Below are positions 27,001 to 39,596 of a stretch of 64,000 bases of DNA, one piece after another. The DNA is from Sinotaia quadrata. Its lineage: Eukaryota > Mollusca > Gastropoda > Architaenioglossa > Viviparidae. A model generated the notes under the pieces. It had not been told where the DNA came from. It made no database searches and saw nothing but the letters and a program-made list of their open reading frames with translations. The stretch lies in contig CM054178.1 of the NCBI GenBank assembly GCA_028829895.1, positions 84,201,058 through 84,265,057 on the forward strand, given 5' to 3'. Every line of letters begins with the position of its first letter. Within the stretch, counting starts at the first letter, position 1. The translations under genes were made by a program, and so were the position numbers.

Positions 27001-30000
27001 CATGCATATTAATTACTATTATTTTATTTCTAAATACGATTTTTAGGGAGCGAGGGGCGGGGGCAGATATTAGGAGGGGGTGCAGATAATAAACCAATAC
27101 TAGATGAAATTTCGAGACAACATTGTTTATAAGTAATATCACTTGTTATAACTTATTATTTCATACCAATACCTTTGTCCACAGAGTAATGAACGTAGAC
27201 TACCACGTCGCAGTTGCTATATCGTAAGGGAGATAATTCTTCGGGTCTAAGCTAGTAGTACTAACGCAGACTAATATTTTACTGTTTACATCGTTAGATT
27301 AATATTATGTTTTGTTTATTATGTGTTTACAAGAAGCAGAATTTCATCATCCGCCACAAAACTCCATGAATCACCTACCCTTTGGAACGCTTTGATGAGC
27401 ACCTTGGTCCGTCCAAAATCTGTGACACTCATGTCTTTTAACAGTGCTGCCAAGAAGTCTTTACAGAATGTGTAACTCACCTGTGGAGACAATGCAGTTT
27501 GTTAGTCAACACATTTATTTATAGATTACAGCTCACATGTTGAGACAACGCAGTTTGATAGTCGACACATTTATTTATAACTCACATATTGAGACAAAGC
27601 AACGTTTTAGTCAACATACTTTTATGTTTATTTCAGACGACAGAGTTAGGCTCTAAGGAAGGGATGGGTGTCTAAAGTAAGGGTGGGTTGAACGACTGTG
27701 GGTTGCTATCCAAACATGCAGATGCCTCGACAGGAAATCGGCTGCAAGACCTCGCACTACCATTTTGCAGAAATATTTTGGGGTCTTGTTTACGTTACAC
27801 AGAAACGGTCTTGCTGTCGTTACGTTTCAAATCTTAGAAGGAAAATAATTTGGAACTAATTGCACTGATTTTCGAAGAAGCCCTAAACACTCAAAACTGG
27901 CGAGTTTCAACCAAAATGCAACTTTTTAATGAAATCTTATTTCGGACTCCAAAACGAGGCCAGTAAAGATACGCTCACGTGACTTGAGCTGATAAACACA
28001 CAATTAAACAATTTTTCCATATTTTACTAAAAACTTATATTATGAAGATTTACTTCTGAGAGAAGAAAAAAACTAACACGAAATAAAATCCCCGTCTAAC
28101 GGTAAATGGCACGGGAAATAGATCTAGAAAGAAAACGACACATCATATGTAAGTCAAGGTCAATTCAAGAATCAAAACTGAAAAGAAAATTGGGGTGGAG
28201 GTGGGGAGGAACTGAATGTAATAAAGGATATATTTTTCCTTTTAGTACTGCAGGAAAAAAACAACAACCGGCTGTCAGCCTTTTGATTTTTAAAAATTAT
28301 TTATATAAATGGAAATGGATCATTTATTTACAACTGGATAAACTAAAAATATTTGAATGAATTATATTATTAAAGATCAAAACGAACAAAATAAAAAGGG
28401 AATTTTTAAAGTACACAAAATAATATTGTACTGATAAAACAATAACTTTCTATAATGTAATTATTAAAAATCAATGAAGATCAATATTGCGATGAAATAA
28501 CAATACATTTCTAAATTGTAATTTATTAAAAATATTAGTAGCTATTTTAATAATAATGAAGCAATACATTGCGATAGTGTAATGATTAAAGCAATACTAA
28601 ACACTATTTTAATATATGAAAATCATTACATATTTGTAGTGACATTATTTTAATATATGAAAATCATTACATATTTGTAATGACATTATTTTAAATTAAC
28701 GTAGAACAATATCGTAATGACAAAGTGTGACACATTTGGGCACCCTTCACTCGTTATGTTTATTATCTTTTAATTAACAACAAATAACTAATTACAAGTA
28801 ATCGAGAATCTTAATTTATAGTTATTAATACTGCTCTCACAAGACCAATATGTCTCTCACTTGGTGGATTATAATGGTGTCGTAAAACTCTACTCTTTAC
28901 ACAATAATAAGATAGACGTTTTACTGTCGAATAAAATTTTCTGTAGTGGAAACTTCTTACTAAAGGAGTAATAAAAATATGTCTTTTACTTATATTTAAC
29001 GAGCCCCCATCCACCCACTAGTACTTCAAAATAAGTTTTAACATCTGTGCAAGAGGGTTAATAAATTTAACAATAAATATATTAAATTAACAATCTAATA
29101 TACAACATATGAGTATAATCAAAAGAGCGTTGGCATTTACATCATTTTACAACAAGATCAGGCTGTTTGCATACAATAAATACTGTTCTTCATATATAAA
29201 CATTTGTTTAAAACACACAGACATCTTCTACATAATTGTTTTATAAATGTACTGCATTATACACTTTATCAATAATTAAATTTATACGGAGGAATTAAAA
29301 ATGCATAAGTTTTATTTTCTGGTTACCTTTGAAAGCTTTCAATTCGGTGTATTTATTACAACTGAATGCAGTCATTTATTGAGATACAGTATTATTTAAT
29401 TTTACGCCTGATAAAGCACCCATCAAAAATGTGGTTGTAATATTGGATCACTTATGGAAGCTTTGTTTGCTGCTTTGTTAGTGGTCAATAGAAAGTCAGA
29501 CTTTGTTAGTGGTCAAAAGAAAGTCAGACTTTGTTAGTGGTCAATAGAAAGTCAGACTTTGTTAGTGGTCAATAGAAAGTCAGACTTTGTTAAAACTTCT
29601 TTTTATTCGCATTGTGGTTCCCATCCACCCCACCCCCTACAGAGAAAATGTCCCTCAACTGCTGTAATAAGTGATGCATGAAGTTTGTAGCCAAAATTCC
29701 AATTTCTACAATCTGCCAGGTGCTGTATTTTAGTAACAGTTGTATTTTCACGAAAATAGCTCATTTCTAATTTTAGCAGATATTTTGGGTTTGCTCTCAG
29801 CATTCTATATCAGCGTAGAAAAACGCCCCCCATCCCCTCTTTTGAAACGAAAACGGGAATTGCTGTAGTTTTAAGCAGTAATTAGAAGGTAGTTTGGGCT
29901 TGTTGTATGCTAAAAGTCAGTTTATGTTCCACCTTAACGTGCTATTTTCACACTCTTCACATAAAGAGCAGTACCTTCACAGCACGGTACGTACATGGAA

Positions 30001-33000
30001 AGTGTCTCTGGAATTCTTGCAATGTTAAACAACGAAAGCTTCTGGGCGAAAGTGACAAAGATATTTATAGCATTATTACCCACGTTCATCTGGCTCAAAC
30101 AACAGAACCTATTTTCTTAGATGTCGTCTGCCCGAAAAAAAAAATACCTTGACAAGCATCCGCTAGTCACAAAAATTAGATGTTACATCTCTGCGCCAGC
30201 TAATAGAGCTTTCTGCGGGGGAGGCAAGGCAGGAGACATTTGTATCTATATGCGGGCGAACAATAAAAAAATAAGATGAACTTGAAAAAATATATACACA
30301 CTCAACAACGGCTTTACTTTTACATTTTAAAGGATTTATAAGCAGAAATAAATAAGAAGCTAAACTATTGTTTATTCTTTTCCATCGATCCGTATTAATT
30401 ACTAGCGTTATCTCTTTGTTCAATCAGATGTCAAAAGGTTACAAGCGCCCACACACATACAACTCCACACACACACACACGCGCCCTAAACATATACGTA
30501 TGTATATACTCATCGCATCTAAATGTGTGCGTGTACAGCGTGAAAGCGGCGGAAGCCGAAAGCGCCCCCTACATTAGCAAGCAAGTGTGCGTGTAACTAA
30601 TGACAATTCGGAAAACTTATGGTGTGCCCTGTGATCATTGTTGCAGCTTTACGGTTTAATTTTATAACGTCTTTCGCAATATAGTTGTGTGATTGAAAAC
30701 AAGACTTTGTGTTTAATTTTGTTCTTTTACACTGGTTACTGTAGCGATCTGATCGGGGGGGTGGGGCGAATGCGTTCGAGTGCGCGTACGTTCTAAACTG
30801 ATGAATTCATATCCGAAATGTCAACGCCACATTCCTATTGTTGAACAGTTTAGAGATTGAAATATGAACTGACGAATTCATACTCGAAATGTCAACGCCA
30901 CATTCCTATTGTTGAACAGTTTAGAGATTGAAATATGAACTGACGAATTCATACTCAAAATGTCAACGCCACATTCCCATTGTTGAACAGTTAGAAGATG
31001 GAAAAATGAAGATGAACTTTTGTCGTATGGAACCATCAAGATGAGCGCATCTATTTACAACTGCACAAAACGAAAGTAACATTTTCTAATTACAATACTG
31101 AGACGCAGCTTGAATGCTTTCCATAAAGGACTTGTTTTCGCTCTGGGCTAACCCAAACTGAAATGTCTAAATTGCACACCAAGCTCAACACTCATGAGCT
31201 GGGGGTTAAGGAGGGGGTCATCGAGAGAAATCCAATTTAAGCAAGGCAGTACGAATCCAAGACCATCTCACCAGAAGGGTTAAGGTCTCAAACTCACAGC
31301 CAACGAGCTGATATGAAGTATATATTAGTTCTTCGTAGTCAAGTTTTTTTCTTTTATCTCAAGTAGTGTGTTCTAGCTCCATGAAGCCAAGAATTAATTT
31401 TGAGTAGCATATTCTAGTTTTTTGTAGTCAAAGCTGCTATCTTATGTAGCATGTTCTAGCTCTTTATAGCCAAATGTACAATAACATGTTAATGCTCTAA
31501 GTAGCGAAGTTTATATCGTCAAAGTAACAGATTGTAGTCATGTAAATCTAATTTTACAATGTCATTTTTATGTTTCTGCTCCACGTAGCCAAACTTACAA
31601 TCTCAAATTACATGTTCTTAATCTGTGTAACCAGGTTTATAATCTTACGTTGTATGATTTTATTCAATGGGGCTAGGTTTACAATCTCAGGTAGACTGTT
31701 ATTATTCTGTGCTACAACACCCGTTCAAATTGTAGCAGTTCTTTACACTCATCTGTAGATGTAAGACTGACGGCAACTATGGAGACACCCACACATATCC
31801 AAGCAGGAATTTAAAAAGGTCTGAGGACAATGACAGTGGCTGACACGAAAAAACTTCCTAACGTTTACTGCTGCCCTAATATAGGTCCCTTTAGAGAAAC
31901 AGATCTACATTCGCTCAAGATAACTGAAAGCAATATTGTGTCTTATAGTGCATTTCCCCACAATTCGAATTGCTCTTTAAAGTGTGGCTATTGTCTGATT
32001 GGTTCCACGCCATCATCCATTTTACGCTGATTTCTCAGATGAATGCTACTGCTTAGAAAAACAAAGCGAGTTCTGGGAGAGATATAATATGCGCACTGAT
32101 TTGCGGTAGGATTGGGTGGAAATGAAATTTCAGGAACATGAGCTAATTCGTCACCACAGAGACCCACTAATAACACAATTTTCAACAGGTTCTTTAAAAA
32201 TGCGTCTCCAGTAGCACACTGCAACCACTATTTCCGAGAATGAAATGTATGCCACCAAGATAACTGAACAAATATGTTGCGTTAGCTTGGGCAACAAAGT
32301 TCCCGATTTACATAACTAAGATCGTGGTTTACAGAATACTTTTCGTGACTTACATTACGTTTCAAAGCTTATACCATTTCATGACATACATAACAAAGGT
32401 CGACACTTACATAGCAAAGTTCGTGATTTATCAAACAATATTGTGACTTACAAAACATGTTAGTGATTTAAAAAAGAATGTTCGTGACTTGCGTAACAAA
32501 GTTCGTGACTTACGTAACAAAGTTCATCTAAATTGCCGAAGATATCCTGAGGTTCTGCAAACATAAGGCTTCCTTCAACTTGTACCTTCTTCAGTGGTTC
32601 CATGAAACACTGAAACAAGCAAGCAATAGCATTTAAATAAACATGATTTCATTACACAGTGCACTGAAACAAGCCAGCAATTCAGTGAAATAAACACGAA
32701 TTCTGTGGCAGAGTAAATTTTCCTATCCCTATTTATTGATTCAATTGCTTTTTAAATTGTTAAATTGTCAAAGTAACAAGACTTTAGGCACTCCTTATGA
32801 TGGTAATTTGGTAAGTGTCATAGTTGAAGTAAACAACTCAAGTTGGTAATATGCCAGAAATTGTTTATGCAATCCAAACCAGTTCCAACTAGATGAGTAT
32901 ATTTTATTATCTAATGGTTAAGATTTACGAGAACAAAACTAGCCAAAGGGCTGAGATCGAACGTTTACATGTTGTAGATAATTCTAATGATTCACTTGAA

Positions 33001-36000
33001 TTTGGAGTGGCAAGAAGTCCAAGTCATGGAAGACGGACACTATCTTAATGGTGAGTTAACTGATTGATTGAGAGAGAATGGATTTATAACTATTTTGTAT
33101 ATTTTGCTCTTGCTATGATCTACTTGTGTTTTACATAGAGATGTATTATATTATTTCTACACACTTTGACCTAGGGTGCTCGTAAATAGTATGCTAAACA
33201 CTTGACATTATTTCTAGTGAATGCGCTCATAAAATTGATATGCTGTATTTATTATGATGTGTGCATGCATTGGGCTAATAAATACTGTTGCATGGAACTG
33301 TAAGTTGAGACTTGAATATAAAAGAGAATGGAGTTAAAGATGAATAAACTGGAAACTTAGCTTTTGTTCCCTAATTATATTTTGCAGTGAATAAGCAGCC
33401 CTTGCTTGTTTTATCTGAATCTCTTGGTTTATAGATTATATACTGCAATGACAGTGGAAGACGTGAGACACATCTACTGTAGTGTGTAAGTGTAAGGAAT
33501 ACACTGCACTCCATTGATGTATGGTGGCAAAGTATGCTGACTACATCGAGCAATTTCTGGTACTAGGAAGTTACTGAAAATTGATACAATTGTTGTTCTG
33601 CTTGGGGGGGGGGGAGGAGAGCTAATATGGCTAAGGAGCACCCAATTCAGCCTCAAGAGAATATCAGTGAATATCAGAGAATATCAGAGAATATCAGTGA
33701 ATCAGCACTCTACAAGGTGAGAGGGAAACACATGGACTTGACAGTAATAAAGTGAACAATAAATTTGTGACTTTGTTATGAAAAGCACGCGAAATACCAT
33801 TGCAGCTTCACTGAGATAATTTACATAGACACTTATGCTTATTATTAATAACTCCATTTATGTTCTCTAATAAGAATTATATAGTGTGATTTGTATTTAC
33901 ACATCTGTTGAATTGTGTTTTAGGATATAAGACTTGTAGGTTTAAAATTGTTCAATTGTGGTTTTATGGAAATATTGATGTCAAGTAATCTTTTTCATTG
34001 TATTTGTTATACGTATATTTGATTGTTGATTTAATAACTTTATTGTTAACTTTATTGACCTTGTTACACATATTGATAACCATATGTTGGTGAAGAAAGT
34101 GGGTGAATGGGAGCTTGCTAAATATAGATTAAAGATGGATTTGTCTTCTCCTTTAGCACAATGGTTTCCACCTATGGAAATATTGTGACAATTAATGTTT
34201 ATCTTTAATGTTGTGAAATTAAAATGTGAACAACAGAAATAAACATACATCATCACTGAAATAAAACGTTTAACAGAAATAGGCATACACTTTGGAAAAA
34301 TCTTTTAGTACTCTGAAATAAATAAAGGGTAAATAGGTACATTACGTCCATGGTACAGAAATAAATTCATTTACCTGAAGAAATGAAATCGGGCATTGAC
34401 AGAATACAGACAGGACACTTCGTTAATAGAAACAGTGTACTGAAATGAACGAAAATGAGCCAGAAAAAATATACAGAAGAGTCAGCCGAAATAATCAGTA
34501 TTATGTGGACAGGCTCAAATAAACAGTTGAAGCAGAACGCTGAAATGTCAGAAAGGAGACGAATGGCTGCATTTCATTATTTTACCGAACAAAATAGAAG
34601 AAAAATCAATTCGAAATCAAACTCATCCACACACAGACAAGTAGAGGTAAGATATGAAACACCTGAGTGCAAAGGTGAGAAAATGTATTCTTCTAAACAC
34701 GAGCTTAGAAAGACTGATGTACACGTCTAAACTCGAGTATTCATGTTTTATAATGTACGCCTAGATACTTTGATGTACACGTCTAAACTCGAGTATTCAT
34801 GTTTTATAATGTACGCCTAGATACTTTGATGTACACGGCTAAACGCGAACAGACAGATGGAAATACACGGCTAAACACGAGCCTAGACAGCATGAAATTC
34901 ACGACCCTAGACACTGAAATACACGGCTAAACACGAACCTGACAAAAATACACGGGTAAACACGAGCCTGGCTGAAATATACACGTGCCTAACCTGAAAT
35001 ACACGGCTAAACACGAGCCTAGAGAGACTGAAATACGCGGTTAAACGAGCCTAGACAGGATGAAATATACGGCTAAACACGAGCCTATACAGGTTGAAAT
35101 ACACGGCTAAACACGAGCCTACACATAAATACGCGTGTAGCCGTGGACAGTCATTATGAATGACTGATGAGCCAAGTAAAAAACAAACATGAAAAACATT
35201 TTAGTAACAAATCTTGAATCTACCACCAAGCTCATAACATGATTAAGAATGGGTTAGACAAGCAACCCCCCTCTCCATCCACATCGTACTCCAAATTGAC
35301 ATACATGCGTGAGTACCAAAGCATAATGTCGAAAGACATCCAGCAAGTTCATTACCTGAGTAAGAATAGGTTAAATAAGCAGCGCCCACCCACGTCCCAC
35401 CCTAAACAGATGCATTTGTGTGAGCACCAAAACATAAGATAAACAGACATCCAGTAAGATCATTGCGTGACCTAGCACGCCCCATACAAGCAGCCCGGAA
35501 GTGACGTACATGCTTCAGCACCATGAGATGGTCGATAAGGAAGACACACTCGCTTTTAAAGAGCTCCCAGACTGCCTCGCGCCGTTTTCTCTCCGTGTCA
35601 GAGATGTCGATTGGGGGATTCTGCTTGTCTGTGCTAGCAATCAAATCCGACCAATGGAGATTCTGAAAAGATATTTCTCTGAGTGATTAGTATCAGAAAT
35701 GCAGAAAGAATGTCTTACTAAAGGACAAATCACTAGATAACGCACGTTTTTTCTCAACTAGTTTATTCTTCCGAATCCCTCTCCCTCTCTGTTTCTCCTT
35801 CCTTTTCCATTCTCTCCGATCCTCTGCATTTTCTTTCTTTCTCTCTCTTTTTGACTTTTCTCTTTTCGTCTTTCTTAGCACCACTTTCTGCCTCTTTCTC
35901 TACTCTCTGTTTTTTTCTTTCTTTTTGACTTCCTAAATTCATCCCCATTCCCCTTATCAAATCTTTTAATAACTACCTCTTTCTGTCTCTCTCTCCTTCC

Positions 36001-38400
36001 CTTTCTTTCCCCCCTTCCCGTTTCCTTTTCTCTCTTTTGTATGCATTTATGGCTATATATCTAAGCAACTGTCAATCAATCGATTACTTCAACCATCCAT
36101 CCATCCATCCACTCATCCATCCATCAGTCCATCCACTCTTTAATGCTCTCTCTCTCTTGTTTTTACCTTGTACGCTGCAAGATGGTTGTCTTTGAATTCC
36201 GACGGTTTTAACCGACGGAAGATGTCATCCAGTCGAGTGAGGTTCTCTTTACTTCGCGTTTTCATCTAAAAGAGTTCGGAAGGAGAAAAGAAAAACATAA
36301 TTTATTAGGTTAAACCAAAACAATAAAAACTGGTATGATGTCATTGAGATCTAAATGCAATTATGAGCAGCACGTGAATTGATCAATATCGAATAATTAT
36401 TTAAGGCTGTAAAAATATTCACTGCAAAACTATGAAGCAATGTGCTTCACAGCACAGCGCTGCGCTGCACTGGCTGTTGACTAATGCACCCTGCGATGGT
36501 TCCTTGTACTTGGTGAAGTACATATCCGATTATTAATTCATGTTAAGAGGTCATGCTGCTCTCTTCATCCGGATCTTTGCAAGCTTGGAAAACAAGCCGC
36601 ACGTGACTAAATTTATTTCAGATACTGTCTTATATTCTTCCGGTCGCGGGGAGGGGGGGTGACCTATCTAAATCTGCACAGATGCTGCAACCATTCAACT
36701 ACAGTATGGAGCGAATTGATGACTTTCACCACGTTGCATATTTAAAAAAAAAATAATAAATTCATCCAACAAAATGTCATTTGTGCGAGTGGCCCATGGC
36801 TTTGCCGTACATCCTTTGACTATAATCAGAGGGCTATGCATTTTTCTTATTGCACTATTTATTGTCAATTCGAAAGTGTACCAGAAATAATTTGTGAAAA
36901 GCAATAATTGCAATAAAAACGACAACAATGGTGGCGATGAAAGAAGTGTGCTAATTCCATAACTGCTTAGCTAAACTATTTTAAAAGTATCAATAGCGAT
37001 TTCAACGATAACAAGTTAACGATGATTATAATGATGCTGCTACTGCTAATGATGATAAAAATGATTAGGGTCAAAGATGACTACGACGAGGACGACACGA
37101 TGACAGTATGCTAAAGTACAAGCGTAGGTCTCTTTGAGAGTCGAAAAAATGAAAATATGCCATACAATTCAAAGAACTCACGCCGATTTTTTTACAAATA
37201 CCTAAGAAACAAATTGGAAAAGTGAACTACATTCGTGTGCATACTTAATGTAGGTCATCGATATATTTTTTTTTATTGCAATATAAATAAAATTAGTAAA
37301 ATAGCATACCAGTTTTAATAAAGAAAACGGTTGTCGACCCTTCTTTGATGCATCTGGAAAAAAAGACAAAATACAAACTATTTAAATTATTAAAAAAAAT
37401 AAGTTTTGAAAAAAATAAGTGTCGTTTAAATTTTTTAAAATTTTATTATAAGTAAAATGCACAAAACTCAAACGGGAAACAAAATCGCGAGACTGCGGTG
37501 CTAGCTTTTGGCTATTTCCTTTGCTGCTGTCGGAGAAATTAATGCTCTAACACTCTTGTGAAGAACGAATTTGTTGTTGAGACAAAGAGGCAGATACAAT
37601 TCTCAAATAAAAGTGAAATAAATAAATAAAACATATTGTGATATCAATGTAATATACTTTATATTAATTATGGAAGACGTGATTACATGTTCCATGTCGG
37701 CTTATTCAACTCTAAATATCACTGTAGACAGGCCAGTATTGACGTCATGGGAATTGATACATGCGCTCAGAAAATCACGCGTTTCAATTTCCTGTTTGCG
37801 TCAGTTTTCTGTTTCAAGCTATTGCTGTCCTCTTTTTAAATATTTTTTTTTAAAAAGCACGTTCTAATCGATTATTGTACTCACATCAGAAGTGAATATA
37901 ATGTTATTAATTAAAAAAATTCAAATAATCTATTTCATTTTAAAAAAATCAAATAGACTTATTCATTAAAAAACTTCATTAATAAACTTATTCATTTAAA
38001 AAAATTCAAATAAACTTATTCATTTAAATATATTCATTTAATTATATTATTGAATAACTTGAAATAAAGTAAAATAAACTACTCACATTTTTGCACATTT
38101 TTTAATACTTCACATTGTGTTTTGCTTTCGAAAGTAAATTTGATATGCACCATTTTTTGTTTTCTACCAGCTGTTTAAAACGAGAGAGACATTAATTATT
38201 AGTAAGTTAACACCTCTGTATTTCGACTGAAAATTATTTATCTCTGTAATGCATATTGAATAGATGCAAAAAGAAAACCGCTGATATTTATTAGTCATCT
38301 ATTTTAACTTTACAAAAACGATACAGAAGAGTAAGTAATGTATTGTGCAGTATAGATATAATACAAAGTAAAGATTAATAACCAAGTCTTATTGTAACTG

Positions 38401-38468
<68 letters not shown>

Positions 38469-39545
38469 GTGTATGTATGTGTGTGTATATGTTTGTGCAT
38501 GTATATGTGTGTATTTGTGTTTGTGTGTGTGCGTGCGTGCGTGTGTGTGTGCGTGTGTGTGTGTGATTGTGAAAAGAGAGAGTGTGAGAGATGTGAACGG
38601 AGAGGTGTGGGTGACTTAAAACAAAGGGACAAACAAATACTGACAATGAGATAGATACGTGGATGGACTGAGGGATGTGTATGAAGAAAGATAGCCAGCG
38701 CCCATCCACCCATTCCGCCAATCGGATGGATAGATGGATATGTGGTAGGTCGGACACTAACGCTTAACAGCTATCACAGGAAGGGGGCGAGCACGTATGC
38801 GTGGCGTTTGCCGCCCATCTCGGTATAGCCTTTTTCACTTGCCTCTGTGAGTGTTATGTCAGCGGGCAGACCTCATCTGCACAGCGCCTGGACAAATGGG
38901 TCAGGAGGTGCTGCTTTGTTTCAAAGCGCGCGCAGTGTATGTGTAAACATTACCGTTACTAATTTAGAGTGCTGTGCTAGTGTGTATATTTGAATTTATT
39001 TTTATTATGCTATTCATTTGTTATTTTACTATAGATAGTATATATCCAGATAGGAAATAGTTTATATTTTTAGTTGATATATTTTATATGAAGAATAATG
39101 ATTTTACACTTGTGTATTTTGCAATTTATGTGTGTGTGAATGCTTTTCCTGAAGCCCGCCAACACAGATTTTATTTTATTAAAGGTTTAATTCTTTAGAT
39201 TATATATATGAAAAGATTTGTGTATTAAAGTATAATTATAGTAGTTTTATTTTATATTTTATTTTTAGTATAGCTCTTAGTAGTTTGAATGAAATTTATA
39301 TTGAAATAGGAGTAAGAAAACACAGAAATTATTTTTAGAAGCCTTTCTTGCCAGAGTTTTGTGTTTGGCCGACGGGGTCTTCAGGGAAGGCCGATCTGAT
39401 AGTATAATTAGCGTGTGCATGTGTCTGAGAGGGATTGCTGTACAAAGGCTGAATAAAGCATGTAAGAAAACTGACAGAAGTGTTCTGGCGTCCTCTTTCA
39501 CCGTTGCTGCTCGTTGGTGTGAACGAATCGAACCGACCCCATCAC

Positions 39546-39596
<51 letters not shown>

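Noticed and set aside
34455..34730. 91-codon plus-strand frame
   Set aside because: No recognised domain, no splice or promoter support; composition fits AT-rich non-coding sequence beside an array.
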